From Erwinia sp. S63 (lineage in GTDB: Bacteria; Pseudomonadota; Gammaproteobacteria; Enterobacterales; Enterobacteriaceae): DNA of 64,000 nucleotides. Where the stretch lies: assembly GCF_016625195.1 (NCBI RefSeq), contig NZ_JACVUP010000009.1, positions 186,001 to 250,000 of the forward strand. Reading direction: 5' to 3'. This document shows positions 28,530-38,241 of this stretch, piece by piece; within the stretch, counting starts at the first letter, position 1, and the number at the start of each line of letters is the position of its first letter. Both the position numbers and the translations under genes were made by a program. The notes beneath the pieces were generated by a model. That model was not told the origin of the DNA. It saw nothing but the letters and a program-made list of their open reading frames with translations, and searched no databases.

Positions 28530-29780
28530 ATGCAACGTTTTTCTGGTTTCGGGCTGATTAGCCACGGACTGAGTTATCACGAAAACTGGCAGCGCATGTG
28601 GCGTAATCCCACGCCGAAAAAGTCCTACGACGTGATCATCATCGGCGGGGGCGGACATGGCTTAGGGACGGCTTATTACCTGGCAAAAGAGTTTGGTATC
28701 CGCAATGTAGCAGTGATCGAGAAAGGCTGGCTGGGCGGCGGCAACACCGCGCGTAACACCACCATCGTGCGCTCGAACTATCTGTGGGATGAAGCTGCCG
28801 CACTGTTCGAACACTCCGTGAAATTGTGGGAAGGGCTGACTCAGGAGCTGAACTACAACGTGATGTTCTCGCAGCGTGGCGTGTTGAATCTCGGACACAC
28901 TCTGCAGGACATGCGTGATATCCAGCGCCGCGTCAACGCCAACCGCCTGAATGGCATCGACGGTGAAGTCCTTGATACTCGCGGCGTACAGGATCTTGAA
29001 CCGCTGCTGGATTGCTCTGCCCGCGCACGATTCCCAATTATGGGCGCTTCCTGGCAACCGCGCGGCGGTGTGGCGCGCCATGATGCGGTGGCGTGGGGCT
29101 TTGCTCGCGGCGCAGATGCGCATGGCGTGGATATCCTGCAACAGACCGAAGTCACCGGTCTGATGATCCGTGACGGCCAGATTTACGGCGTGCACACCAA
29201 TCGCGGTGATATCGAAGCGAAGACGGTGGGCTGTGTGGTGGCGGGTAACTCGGGTGTGCTGGCCAATATGGCCGGCATCAAACTGCCGCTGGAATCACAT
29301 CCTCTGCAGGCGCTGGTCTCCGAGCCGCTCAAGCCAGTGGTGAATACGGTGGTGATGTCGAACCACGTACACGGTTACATCAGCCAGTCCGATAAAGGCG
29401 ATCTGGTGATTGGTGCGGGCATTGATGGTTACACCGGTTACGGCCAGCGCGGCAGCTATCCGATTATCGAACACACCCTGCAGGCAATTGTTGAGATGTT
29501 CCCGGCCTTCTCGCGCGTGCGCATGAACCGCCAGTGGGGCGGCATTGTGGATACCACGCCAGATGCCAGCCCGATCATTTCGAAAACCAAGGTGAACGGC
29601 CTCTATTTCAACTGCGGCTGGGGCACCGGCGGCTTCAAAGCGACACCGGGATCGGCGCATGTGTTTGCCGCCAGTCTGGCTAAACGTGAGATGCACCCTC
29701 TGGCGGCACCGTTCTCTATTGACCGTTTCCACACCGGTGCTCTGGTGGATGAGCACGGCGCTGCGGCCGTTGCGCACTGA
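28530..29780 (+). CDS. soxB: Heterotetrameric sarcosine oxidase, beta subunit
   Basis: 416-residue flavoprotein subunit that binds FAD and oxidises sarcosine. The dinucleotide fold is [18 protein letters not shown] (about 35-52). [12 protein letters not shown] contains H184, the likely attachment histidine of covalent FMN in this family. With SoxA, SoxD and SoxG it turns sarcosine, oxygen and tetrahydrofolate into glycine, peroxide and methylene-tetrahydrofolate. AGGAGA precedes the ATG. Confidence 0.96.
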   Translation: MQRFSGFGLISHGLSYHENWQRMWRNPTPKKSYDVIIIGGGGHGLGTAYYLAKEFGIRNVAVIEKGWLGGGNTARNTTIVRSNYLWDEAAALFEHSVKLWEGLTQELNYNVMFSQRGVLNLGHTLQDMRDIQRRVNANRLNGIDGEVLDTRGVQDLEPLLDCSARARFPIMGASWQPRGGVARHDAVAWGFARGADAHGVDILQQTEVTGLMIRDGQIYGVHTNRGDIEAKTVGCVVAGNSGVLANMAGIKLPLESHPLQALVSEPLKPVVNTVVMSNHVHGYISQSDKGDLVIGAGIDGYTGYGQRGSYPIIEHTLQAIVEMFPAFSRVRMNRQWGGIVDTTPDASPIISKTKVNGLYFNCGWGTGGFKATPGSAHVFAASLAKREMHPLAAPFSIDRFHTGALVDEHGAAAVAH

Positions 29781-29803
29781 ATATTGTTCGGGAGAAAGAC
29801 AAC

Positions 29804-30172
29804 ATGTTTCATATTTATTGTCCGTGGTGCCAGGAGCATCGCGAAGAAGAAGAGTTTCATGCCAAAGGCCCGGCACATCTGGCGCGCCCGAAAGATCCGG
29901 AAGCCTGCAGTGACGAAGAGTGGGGCGACTATTTGTTCTTCCGTGATAATCCACGCGGTGTGCATCACGAACTCTGGGTGCACGCGGTGGGTTGCCGCAA
30001 GTTCTTCAATATTACGCGCAATACCGTGACCTACGAGATTCTGGAAACCTACAAAATCGGTGAGCAGCCGGGCAAAAGCGTGCAGGCGGAGGTGGTGACC
30101 TTACCGGTGCGCCAGGAAGCGCGGGAAGCCGCCAACGAGAACGTGAAAGTACAGGTCGGAGGCGCATCATGA
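29804..30172 (+). CDS. soxD: Sarcosine oxidase, delta subunit
   Basis: 122-residue small subunit. Zinc ligands are visible as C6 and C9 (YCPWC) and H60 and C64 (HAVGC). GGGAG precedes the ATG, and the stop overlaps soxA by 4 bp (ATGA), giving translational coupling. The length is slightly over the usual 90-110 residues. Confidence 0.95.
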   Translation: MFHIYCPWCQEHREEEEFHAKGPAHLARPKDPEACSDEEWGDYLFFRDNPRGVHHELWVHAVGCRKFFNITRNTVTYEILETYKIGEQPGKSVQAEVVTLPVRQEAREAANENVKVQVGGAS

Positions 30173-33100
30173 GCCAGGTCAATCGCCTCAAACAGGGCGG
30201 TCGCATCGATCGCAGCCGCAAAATCACTTTCACTTTCAATGGCAAAACGCTGGAAGGTTTTGTCGGGGACACCCTGGCATCAGCGCTGATCGCCAACGGG
30301 ATTGATGTGGTCAATCGCAGCTTCAAATACTCCCGTCCACGCGGCATCGTTGCGGCTGGCGCGGAAGAGCCTAATGCCGTGGTACAGCTTGGTGGCGCAG
30401 AGCAGGAACAGATCCCCAACGTGCGTGCCACTCAGCAAGCGCTTTATCAGGGGCTGGAAGCCGCCAGCACCAACGGCTGGCCGAATGTCGATCGCGATTT
30501 GATGGGCGTAGTAGGCAAAATCGGTGGGCGTTTTATGCCGCCAGGTTTCTACTACAAAACCTTTAAACAGCCAGCATCGATGTGGAAAACCTACGAAAAA
30601 TACATTCGTAAAGGGGCCGGTCTGGGCCGTAGCCCAACTGTCGCCGATCCCGATATTTATGATCACTTCAATCAGCACTGCGATGTGCTGGTGATTGGTG
30701 CTGGTCCGGCCGGACTGGCTGCGGCGCTGGCCGCAGGGCGCAGTGGTGTGCGCGTGATCCTGGTGGATGAGCAGGAAGAGATGGGCGGCAGCCTGCTCGA
30801 CAGCCGTGAAATCATTGATGAGAAAGGTGCCGCGCTGTGGGCCCGCGATGTGCTGCAAACCTTGCAGGCGCTGGACAACGTACAGCTGCTGGCAAAAACC
30901 ACCGCTAATGGTTATCACGACCATAACTTTGTCACGCTACTTGAGCGTCGCACCGATCACCTGTCGATCACTGCGCCAGTTATCAAGGGACACAAACAAG
31001 CGCGTCAACGTATGCATCGTGTACGTGCCGGACGGGTGGTGCTGGCCACCGGTGCGCATGAGCGTCCATTGGTGTACAGCGGCAACGACATTCCCGGTAA
31101 CTATCTGGCGGGTGCGGTTTCCACCTATATCCATCGCTATGGCGTCGTGCCGGGCAACAAACTGGTGGTCTCCACCAGCAATGATGACGGCTACCGTGCC
31201 GCGCTGGACTGGCTGGATAGCGGGCGTGAAGTGGTGGCAATTGCCGATGCGCGTCCGAGTCCGGACGGCGAGTTAGTCAAACAGGCGCGTCTCAAGGGCA
31301 TCACCATCATGACCGGCAGCGCGGTGATTGAAGCGCAGGGCGCAACGCGCGTGCGCAGTGTCGATATCGCCCGCATCAACAGTGAAAGCTTTGTGGTGGT
31401 CGGTAGCGCCACGCGTCTGGTGTGCGACACCGTCGCCAGCTCGGGTGGCTACAGTCCGGTCATCCATCTCGCATCACATACCGGCGGGCGCCCGCAGTGG
31501 CGTGACGATATCCTCGGTTTTGTGGCGCCGCAGGTAAAAGGGATGATGGTTATAGGAGGCGCGCAGGGTATCTACAGCTTGCCAGACGTGCTCAGCAGCG
31601 GTTTCGAGGCGGGAAAACGTGCCGCTGAAGAAACCGGAGGCACACCGCAACCGATGGCGCTGCCGCAAACACGGGCGCGTCGTGATGGCCCGGCGCTGGC
31701 GCTGTATCAGGTGCCGCACATGAAAACCACCATGCGCGCACCGAAACAGTTTGTCGATTTGCAGAATGACGTAACGGCCGCCTCGATTGAGCTGGCCACG
31801 CGTGAAGGCTTCGAATCGATTGAACATATCAAACGTTACACTGTCATGGGTTTCGGCACCGATCAGGGCAAACTGGGCAATATCAATGGACTGGCGATTG
31901 CGGCGCGCGTATTGAATCGCAGCATTCCTGAGGTCGGCACCACCATGTTCCGCCCTAACTACACGCCTGTGGCCTTTGGCGCAGTGACCGGACGCCACTG
32001 CAACGAGCTTTTCCAGCCGGAACGCTACACCGCGCTGCATCAGTGGCACGTGGAAAATGGCGCGATGTTCGAAGATGTCGGACAGTGGAAGCGCCCATGG
32101 TACTTCCCGCAGCGCGTCAATGGCCAACAGGAGACGATGCACCAGGCGGTGGTGCGCGAATGTCGCGCAGTGCGAGAAAGCGTCGGCGTGCTCGATGCCT
32201 CAACCCTCGGCAAAATCGATATTCAGGGGCCGGATGCGCGTGAATTCCTCGAACGTGTCTACACCAATAAGTGGGCCAAACTGCCGGTGGGCCGTGTGCG
32301 CTACGGCCTGATGTGTCGCGACGATGGCATGGTGTTTGATGACGGCACCACCAGCTGCCTTGGCCAGAATCACTTCCTGATGACCACCAGCACCGGCAAT
32401 GCCGCCACCGTGCTGGAATGGCTGGAACTCTGGCATCAAACCGAGTGGCCGGAACTGCAGGTTTACTTCAACTCGGTCACCGATCACTGGGCCACGATCA
32501 CCGTGACCGGACCGAAAGCCCGCGAACTGCTGGCGGAATTCAGTGATATCGATTTGGCGCGTGACAGTTTTAAATTTATGGACTGGCGTGAAGGCAAGGT
32601 GGCGGATGTTCCGGCTCGCGTGTTCCGCATCTCGTTCACCGGCGAACTGGCGTATGAAATCAACGTGCAAGCCAACTATGCGTTGCATGTCTGGCAGGTA
32701 CTGTTCGCGCACGGCAAGAAATACAACCTCACCCCTTATGGGACGGAAACCATGCACGTATTGCGTGCGGAGAAGGGGTTCATTATTGGCGGTCAGGACA
32801 CCGACGGATCAATGACGCCACACGATCTCGGTATGGAGTGGTGTGTGGGCAACGACAAACCGTTCTCGTGGATCGGCAAACGATCGCACACCCGATCCGA
32901 TGTACTGCGCGAGGATCGTAAACAGCTGGTGGGGCTGTTACCGAAAGATCCTAAAGTGGTGATGGAAGAGGGTGCGCAGGTGGTGTTCGATCCTCAGCAC
33001 GCGATCCCCGTGCCGATGTATGGCCATGTCACCTCCAGTTACTACAGCCCGACGCTGGACAGCGGCTTTGCCATGGCCGTGGTGACACGCGGACATCACC

Positions 33101-33207
33101 GCATGGGCGAAACCGTCTGGCTTGCCAGTTCGGACGGCCAATTCACTGAAGCCAAAATTGTTAGCTCCGTGTTTATCGATCCAAAAGGAGAGCGCCAGAA
33201 TGTCTGA
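30169..33207 (+). CDS. soxA: Sarcosine oxidase, alpha subunit
   Basis: 1012-residue subunit. In order: an N-terminal ferredoxin-like 2Fe-2S-type domain (ITFTFNGKTLEGFVGDTLAS), a pyridine-nucleotide fold around residues 172-200 (VLVIGAGPAGLAAALAAGRS), a second FAD/NAD region, and a C-terminal GcvT-like folate domain from about residue 620 (VLDASTLGKIDIQGPDAREF). NAD and tetrahydrofolate bind here; the folate domain traps formaldehyde as methylene-tetrahydrofolate. Its 3' end overlaps soxG by 8 bp. Confidence 0.97.
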   Translation: MSQVNRLKQGGRIDRSRKITFTFNGKTLEGFVGDTLASALIANGIDVVNRSFKYSRPRGIVAAGAEEPNAVVQLGGAEQEQIPNVRATQQALYQGLEAASTNGWPNVDRDLMGVVGKIGGRFMPPGFYYKTFKQPASMWKTYEKYIRKGAGLGRSPTVADPDIYDHFNQHCDVLVIGAGPAGLAAALAAGRSGVRVILVDEQEEMGGSLLDSREIIDEKGAALWARDVLQTLQALDNVQLLAKTTANGYHDHNFVTLLERRTDHLSITAPVIKGHKQARQRMHRVRAGRVVLATGAHERPLVYSGNDIPGNYLAGAVSTYIHRYGVVPGNKLVVSTSNDDGYRAALDWLDSGREVVAIADARPSPDGELVKQARLKGITIMTGSAVIEAQGATRVRSVDIARINSESFVVVGSATRLVCDTVASSGGYSPVIHLASHTGGRPQWRDDILGFVAPQVKGMMVIGGAQGIYSLPDVLSSGFEAGKRAAEETGGTPQPMALPQTRARRDGPALALYQVPHMKTTMRAPKQFVDLQNDVTAASIELATREGFESIEHIKRYTVMGFGTDQGKLGNINGLAIAARVLNRSIPEVGTTMFRPNYTPVAFGAVTGRHCNELFQPERYTALHQWHVENGAMFEDVGQWKRPWYFPQRVNGQQETMHQAVVRECRAVRESVGVLDASTLGKIDIQGPDAREFLERVYTNKWAKLPVGRVRYGLMCRDDGMVFDDGTTSCLGQNHFLMTTSTGNAATVLEWLELWHQTEWPELQVYFNSVTDHWATITVTGPKARELLAEFSDIDLARDSFKFMDWREGKVADVPARVFRISFTGELAYEINVQANYALHVWQVLFAHGKKYNLTPYGTETMHVLRAEKGFIIGGQDTDGSMTPHDLGMEWCVGNDKPFSWIGKRSHTRSDVLREDRKQLVGLLPKDPKVVMEEGAQVVFDPQHAIPVPMYGHVTSSYYSPTLDSGFAMAVVTRGHHRMGETVWLASSDGQFTEAKIVSSVFIDPKGERQNV

Positions 33208-33838
33208 GACCCTCACTGCCAACCTCTTTAATGCACATCCTGCGACGCCGCTGGTGGGCGAATCTCCGCTGGTGTGGAGCTATATCAAAACGGGTATCCC
33301 TACGGTAACGGGCGCCTCGGATATCACACTACGCGAGCGCGCTGACCTCGGTCACCTGACGCTGCGCGGATCGGCTATTGAGCTGGATAAGGCGCTGCGC
33401 GCCGTATTGCAGCTCTCTCTGCCCGCGCAGCCTTTATCCCTGACGCAAGCCGGTGCATACAGTGCGCAGTGGATGTCACCGGACGAGTGGCTGCTGATTG
33501 TGCCGCAGGGTGAAGAGTATGCGATTGAGCAGCAGTTACGTGCTGCGCTCGGCGATGCGCACTACGCGATTGTGAACATTGGCGGCGGGCAAACCTTGCT
33601 GGAGTTGCGCGGTGAACAGGTGATCAATCTGCTGAAAAAATCGGTGGTGTATGACGTGCATCCGCAGAATTTCCCGGTAGGTAAAGGTGTGATGACCTGC
33701 TTTGCCACCATCACGGTGATCCTGCGTCGCCCAACAGAAGATCGTTGGGAACTGGTGGTGCGCCGCAGTTTTGCGGACTACAGCTATCGCTGGCTGCTGG
33801 ATGCCGGCGCGGAATATGGCATCAGCGTGCTGTCCTGA
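33200..33838 (+). CDS. soxG: Sarcosine oxidase, gamma subunit
   Basis: 212-residue subunit of the SoxG family, a divergent GcvT-like fold without its own cofactor. Recognisable text is LRGSAIELDKALRAVL, SPDEWLLIVPQG and RRSFADYSYRWLLDAG. The ATG at 33200 is chosen because AAAAGGAG lies immediately upstream and the protein then has normal length. It overlaps the soxA end by 8 bp. Confidence 0.94.
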   Translation: MSETLTANLFNAHPATPLVGESPLVWSYIKTGIPTVTGASDITLRERADLGHLTLRGSAIELDKALRAVLQLSLPAQPLSLTQAGAYSAQWMSPDEWLLIVPQGEEYAIEQQLRAALGDAHYAIVNIGGGQTLLELRGEQVINLLKKSVVYDVHPQNFPVGKGVMTCFATITVILRRPTEDRWELVVRRSFADYSYRWLLDAGAEYGISVLS

Positions 33839-33919
33839 TCGGACATCGTCGCCCATTTTACGCGGTGGCCTGCTGGTCGCCGCCATTCGGCTCAGTTGCC
33901 AATGATGTGAGGGTTTTTT

Positions 33920-34786
33920 ATGAGTCGTAGCAATGCCAACTGGATTTTGACCGCGCAATGCCCGAGTAAACTGGGCAGCGTGGACGTGGTAACGCGCTTT
34001 CTGAAAGAACAGCGTTGTTACATCAATGAGCAGCACAGTTTTGATGACAAATGCGCGCAGCGATTTTTCATCCGCACCGTATTTGAACCGCAGACCGAAA
34101 GCTTTGATGCGGCGGCATTTCGTGATGAATTCAGCACGCGCGCGGCTGACTTTGACATGTCGTTCGAACTCACCGAACCCGGCTATAAAGTGCCGGTGGT
34201 GATCATGGTGTCGAAAACCGATCACTGTCTCAACGATCTGTTATATCGCCATCGCGCCGGTAAGCTGGCGATTGATATCAAAGCGGTGATCTCCAACCAT
34301 CCGCTGCTGGAGCCCATCGTGGCCTGGCACGGTTTGCCTTACCACTATTTCCCGGTCTCTGCGGCGAATCGTGCGGAACAGGAGCAACAAATCTGGCAGG
34401 TGGTGCAGGAGACGGGAGCGGAACTGGTGGTGCTGGCGCGTTACATGCAGGTGATGTCGGCGGAGATGTGTCAGAAGCTCTCGGGTCGTGCGATCAACAT
34501 CCATCACTCCTTGTTACCCGGGTTTAAAGGCGCTAAGCCTTATCACCAGGCCTACGACAAGGGGGTAAAACTGGTGGGAGCCACCGCGCACTTCATCAAT
34601 GAAGATCTCGATGAAGGGCCAATTATCAGCCAAAAAGTCGAGGTGGTGAGTCATGCCGATTACGCCGACGATCTGGTGGATAAAGGGCGCGACATCGAGC
34701 GCTTAACGCTGGCACATGCGGTCTCGTGTTATGCCGAGCGCAGAGTGTTCCTGTATGAAAATCGCACCGTGGTGTTCTCACGGTAA
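33920..34786 (+). CDS. purU: Formyltetrahydrofolate deformylase PurU
   Basis: 288-residue enzyme splitting 10-formyl-tetrahydrofolate into formate and tetrahydrofolate. An N-terminal ACT domain (about 1-85, starting WILTAQCPSKLGSVDVV) precedes the formyltransferase fold with INIHHSLLPGFKGAKPYHQA, GATAHFINEDLDEGPII and the catalytic N/H/D set. Placed 81 bp after soxG, it would regenerate free folate for sarcosine oxidation and drain excess one-carbon units. Pseudomonas sox clusters carry purU in the same place. Confidence 0.95.
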   Translation: MSRSNANWILTAQCPSKLGSVDVVTRFLKEQRCYINEQHSFDDKCAQRFFIRTVFEPQTESFDAAAFRDEFSTRAADFDMSFELTEPGYKVPVVIMVSKTDHCLNDLLYRHRAGKLAIDIKAVISNHPLLEPIVAWHGLPYHYFPVSAANRAEQEQQIWQVVQETGAELVVLARYMQVMSAEMCQKLSGRAINIHHSLLPGFKGAKPYHQAYDKGVKLVGATAHFINEDLDEGPIISQKVEVVSHADYADDLVDKGRDIERLTLAHAVSCYAERRVFLYENRTVVFSR

Positions 34787-34792
34787 GGTGCA

Positions 34793-35833
34793 GTGGAGAT
34801 GGACAATTATCCGAATCCGACCACTGACGAACCGGCATTGCCGCTGCGGCCTGACATTCGCATCGGCTTTGTGCTGATCAACAAGTTCACGCTGCACTGT
34901 GTGTCAGAACTGATCGAACCCATCCGCTTTGCGGCGGATGTGTCTTTCCTCAGCCGTCAGATTTTCTGTCAGTGGGAGTGGATGAGCTGCGACAATCAGC
35001 CTGTGACATCCAGCTGTGGCTTGCAGATTACGCCAACCGCGCCTTTCGACCTGGACGATCAGTGGGATTACGTGGTGTTTGCCGGTGGCCTGCTTGATGA
35101 GACGCGCGATTCGCCAGCGTGGCTGCTGGAGGCGATGCGATCGTTACAGGCGCGGCGTATCCCCATTATTACCCTGTGCAGCGCCACTTTTATGGCGGCC
35201 CAGGCTGGCTTGTTGGAAGGTAAGAAGTGTGCGATTCACTTTACGACGCGCGATGAATTTCGTCAGCGCTTCCCTGCGGTGACGCCGGTTATTGATCAAA
35301 CCTACCTGAGTGACGGCGGGGTCATTTCCTGTCCGGTTGGCACCGCGCGCGATTTGGCCATGGATATCATCCTGCAGCATTGTGGTGAGTTGCGGGCGAA
35401 GAAAGTGCAGAAGTACCTGTTGATGGAAGAGAGTAAAAAGCGGCAAGTCACCACAGCACGCTCCAGCATGGGCGGGGAGCTAAAAAACTATGATGACGAA
35501 TTGGTGAAGCGCACCGTTGCGTACATGCAGCAGCATTTGTCCTCACCTGAGCCGTTGCAAACACTGACGCATGCCATGCAGATTAACCTCCGTCAGTTGA
35601 ACCAGGCATTTTTACACAGCACCGGTGATACCGCAGCCGTACACTGGCGTAAAATGCGGCTGGAGCATGCGCGCAAATTAATGACCAGCAGTAATGTCAG
35701 TATTAATAGTGTCGCGAAATCATGCGGTTTTTCTGATGCTTCACACCTTATTTCCTGGTTCCGAAAACAGTATGGTGAAACGCCCGCCGATTATCGTAAA
35801 CGGCGGCGGGATGTTGAAAGATTAATTCAATAA
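34793..35833 (+). CDS. Second GlxA-type (DJ-1/PfpI + AraC) regulator
   Basis: 346 residues from a GTG start that has TAAGGTG at good spacing; the ATG at 34799 is an alternative. The DJ-1/PfpI domain (about 20-205) holds the elbow IITLCSATFMAAQ. The AraC domain follows (LTHAMQINLRQLNQAF, AKSCGFSDASHLISWF). It begins 6 bp after purU, so it is the last gene of the sox operon. GbdR- and SouR-type regulators of this family respond to betaine/dimethylglycine or sarcosine; this one may form a feedback loop with its own operon. Confidence 0.88.
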   Translation: MEMDNYPNPTTDEPALPLRPDIRIGFVLINKFTLHCVSELIEPIRFAADVSFLSRQIFCQWEWMSCDNQPVTSSCGLQITPTAPFDLDDQWDYVVFAGGLLDETRDSPAWLLEAMRSLQARRIPIITLCSATFMAAQAGLLEGKKCAIHFTTRDEFRQRFPAVTPVIDQTYLSDGGVISCPVGTARDLAMDIILQHCGELRAKKVQKYLLMEESKKRQVTTARSSMGGELKNYDDELVKRTVAYMQQHLSSPEPLQTLTHAMQINLRQLNQAFLHSTGDTAAVHWRKMRLEHARKLMTSSNVSINSVAKSCGFSDASHLISWFRKQYGETPADYRKRRRDVERLIQ

Positions 35834-35851
35834 TCCTCACTTTTTTGATGT

Positions 35852-35892
35852 AAAGCCCACACGCTATCATTGCGGAGTGGGCTTTATTATTT
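35852..35892 (+). terminator. Terminator of the sarcosine operon
   Basis: AAAGCCCAC (35852-35860) pairs with GTGGGCTTT (35877-35885), followed by ATTATTTT, 18 bp after the regulator stop. Confidence 0.8.
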
Positions 35893-36158
35893 TCACTACT
35901 TGACTGAATTTCAAAGCAAGAGGTTGGGTATAAAGAAAAACACCAATCATGTCCCATTTCACAAAAATAAGAAAAGGATATGAATGAATTGTTAATTAAT
36001 TATATAATTGATTATATTGGTTTTTGTCTGGTGGTGAGTGATAAATATTATATTGGTGTGAATTTTTATATTATTTCCACTTTGTTGTCAGGTTGACCAG
36101 CATTGCGTGCTGATGCAATTATTCCCTTACGAATTCACGGATATACTGTGAGGCTGAA
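35893..36158. other. AT-rich intergenic stretch
   Basis: Much richer in A and T than the surroundings, with runs such as TTAATTAATTATATAATTG. A 38-codon frame at 35980-36096 has AAAAGGA only two bases before its ATG and encodes a hydrophobic, tyrosine/isoleucine-rich peptide; the spacing is too short to call it a gene. I see no RNA gene. Confidence 0.4.
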
Positions 36159-36401
36159 ATGAAAGGGTCAACCTGTAATCTGATAGCGCGCACGGCACTC
36201 CCGCATAAGGCATATGGAAGGCATCGCGCCAAAGGAAGTGTGAAGAAAATTGATGTGATATTCTGCGCGGTAAGTAATGGCATCATTGAAAATTCCTACA
36301 TCAAACCGGGTAAAAGTCTGTTGCGTCTCGGCAAAGCGCTGTGGAATTTAATTGCCGCGCCCAATGCAAAAGATGAAGAGAAACGTAAATTCAACTATTA
36401 A
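36159..36401 (+). CDS. Possible small protein of unknown function
   Basis: 80-codon frame with GAGG before the ATG. An internal GTG at 36240 with AAAGGAAG directly upstream would give a 53-residue form beginning KKIDVIFCAVSNG. The C-terminus (NLIAAPNAKDEEKRKFNY) is charged and protein-like, and a weak hairpin follows. No family is recognised. It stands alone at the edge of an AT-rich stretch. Confidence 0.35.
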   Translation: MKGSTCNLIARTALPHKAYGRHRAKGSVKKIDVIFCAVSNGIIENSYIKPGKSLLRLGKALWNLIAAPNAKDEEKRKFNY

Positions 36402-36408
36402 CTCTCCA

Positions 36409-36434
36409 GAGGGCGCAACTTGCCCTCGCTGTTT
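36409..36434 (+). terminator. Hairpin after the small ORF
   Basis: GAGGGC (36409-36414) and GCCCTC (36422-36427), then GCTGTTTT. It is short; its position 8 bp after the small frame gives mild support that the frame is expressed. Confidence 0.5.
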
Positions 36435-36602
36435 TCCCCCTGCGATTTAGTCTCATTCCCTCGTTTGGTTTACCGTTCTAAGTTCTAAGTTCTACGTTGC
36501 ACGCTGTGCTGTTGAAGTTCCTGGTCTGCATTTGGGGTTGATTTCTCTGCCGCAGAAGGGGACTTTAGGTTTGCCCAACTGCAAAATCAAAGGAATAGCA
36601 AC

Positions 36603-37658
36603 ATGACGAACGCCCTGTGTCAGGCGCTTCAGCTGCAATACCCGCTTATTCAGGCACCGATGGCGGGCGTCTCCACCCCTGAAATGGCAGCCGCCGTCAC
36701 CAATGCCGGTGCGCTAGGTTCTATCGGTGTGGGGGCCTCCACTCCCGAACAGGCAGCGGTGATGATTGCGCAAACCCAGGCGCTCACCCGAGGCCCCATC
36801 AACGTTAATCTCTTCTGCCATGCGCCAGCGGAACGCCATGTTGAGCGCGAGCAGGCATGGATTAATCGCTTTGCGCCGTTGTTTGCCCGTTATGAAGCCA
36901 AGTTACCTTCGGCTCTCTCGGAGATCTATCAAACCTTCCTGAATAATGACGCGATGCTCAGTGTGATTGAGCAGGCGGCGCCGGCAGCAGTGAGCTTTCA
37001 TTTCGGCATCCCTTCTGCGGCAGTGATTCAACGACTCAAGGAACGTGGGATCGTGTTGCTGGCCACCGCGACCAGTGTGGCAGAAGCATTAACCATCGCG
37101 CGCAGCGGCATTGATTTCATCGTGGCGCAGGGGATTGAAGCAGGCGGGCATCGAGGACATTTTGATCCTCAGGCTTTCGACCATCAAATGTCGACCTTCA
37201 CCCTGGTGCAGGCGATCCGTCAGCAAACTGCGCATCCGGTGATTGCGGCGGGTGGCATCATGGATGACTCGGGTATCGCGGCCATGTTGCAATTGGGCGC
37301 AACCGGTGTGCAGTTGGGCACTGCCTTTGTGTTATGCCCCGAATCGGCGGCAAACGCGGCTTATCGCGAGGCAATGAAGCAGGCCAGTGCAACCGGCACC
37401 GAACTTACCGCTGCGATTTCTGGCCGTCAGGCGCGCTGTTTACGCAATGATTTCTGCGATTTTAGTCGTGACTTCGCCACGAGTGATGTGCCGGATTATC
37501 CGTTGACCTATTCACTGGGCAAAGCGCTGGCCGCAGCCGCTGCGGCGAAACAGCACCACGGCTTTGGCGCGCAGTGGGCTGGGCAGGGTGCAGCCCTGGC
37601 GCGTGAAATGCCTGCGGGTGAGCTGATTAAGACCTTAGTTCGTGAATGGCAGGGGTGA
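36603..37658 (+). CDS. Nitronate monooxygenase
   Basis: 351-residue FMN enzyme of the nitronate monooxygenase (2-nitropropane dioxygenase) family, which detoxifies propionate-3-nitronate and related alkyl nitronates. YPLIQAPMAGVSTPEMAAAV opens the barrel. AQGIEAGGHRGHF carries the conserved histidine, and AAGGIMDDSGIAAMLQLGA, then GVQLGTAFVLCPES, form the phosphate site. AAGGAA precedes the ATG. Single gene; convergent with a thioesterase. Confidence 0.9.
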   Translation: MTNALCQALQLQYPLIQAPMAGVSTPEMAAAVTNAGALGSIGVGASTPEQAAVMIAQTQALTRGPINVNLFCHAPAERHVEREQAWINRFAPLFARYEAKLPSALSEIYQTFLNNDAMLSVIEQAAPAAVSFHFGIPSAAVIQRLKERGIVLLATATSVAEALTIARSGIDFIVAQGIEAGGHRGHFDPQAFDHQMSTFTLVQAIRQQTAHPVIAAGGIMDDSGIAAMLQLGATGVQLGTAFVLCPESAANAAYREAMKQASATGTELTAAISGRQARCLRNDFCDFSRDFATSDVPDYPLTYSLGKALAAAAAAKQHHGFGAQWAGQGAALAREMPAGELIKTLVREWQG

Positions 37659-37738
37659 ATAAGCAGCAGCTGAAGAGGTGGTCGCACATAAAATGTGTTC
37701 TCACCGGCAGGCGCTATTTTTGAGTGAGAAGCAGCTTT

Positions 37739-37760
37739 CAAGGGTGATAAGTCACCCTTG
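37739..37760. repeat. Perfect inverted repeat between convergent genes
   Basis: CAAGGGTGA (37739-37747) and TCACCCTTG (37752-37760) flank TAAG. No T tract follows on either strand, so termination is uncertain. Confidence 0.45.
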
Positions 37761-37765
37761 ATTCA

Positions 37766-38152
37766 CTAGGGTGCCAGGGCATTCAACACGGCTTCAGGCA
37801 TAGAAGGGCGTCCATTACTGAGACAGGTGGCGACAAAAGTCGCATCGGCGTAAACCACGTCATTGACCTTTATTTGTTGGACGAAATTCACCCGGTTACG
37901 CTTTTCATTTTTTTCCAGCGCGCATGTCACTTCGACATTGTCACCTTTTACCAGGCTCTTACGAAAGCGCAAAGAGTATTCAAGAACCATGTACAGTTTG
38001 CCCTGTTTGAACTCTTCTTCAATATCTATCCCGAGCGCTTCTCGCATAAATGCATGGCGAGTCCATTCCATATAGAACGGATAATAAAGGCCATCTACCA
38101 CGCCCTGGAAATCAATATGGTTTTCATCAACGTCATAGTGTTTAACGAACAT
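37766..38152 (-). CDS. Hot-dog acyl-CoA thioesterase (YbgC/FadM type)
   Basis: 128-residue single hot-dog domain of the 4-hydroxybenzoyl-CoA thioesterase superfamily. VDENHIDFQGVVDGLYYPFY matches the catalytic loop that in many relatives reads ...D.DAxGHVNNxxYxxY; here the aspartate and the glycine-rich helix start remain. It probably hydrolyses a cytoplasmic acyl-CoA. AGGA precedes the ATG. No neighbour points to a specific acyl chain. Confidence 0.82.
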   Translation of the reverse strand: MFVKHYDVDENHIDFQGVVDGLYYPFYMEWTRHAFMREALGIDIEEEFKQGKLYMVLEYSLRFRKSLVKGDNVEVTCALEKNEKRNRVNFVQQIKVNDVVYADATFVATCLSNGRPSMPEAVLNALAP

Positions 38153-38241
38153 TTCTGCATCCTAAACTGAGGGTTACATTGGTCAGAAGTGTATATATCG
38201 CAGAAGAGCCGCAGGGTAAATGCGTAGATGTATCAAAGTGA

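Noticed and set aside
31474..32142. 222-codon open frame antisense to soxA
   Set aside because: Same reason: soxA is full-length and convincing, and the antisense product matches no known pattern.
36477..36500. Tandem TTCTAAG repeats
   Set aside because: Fewer than three full copies of a 7-mer; too short to call a structured repeat or array.
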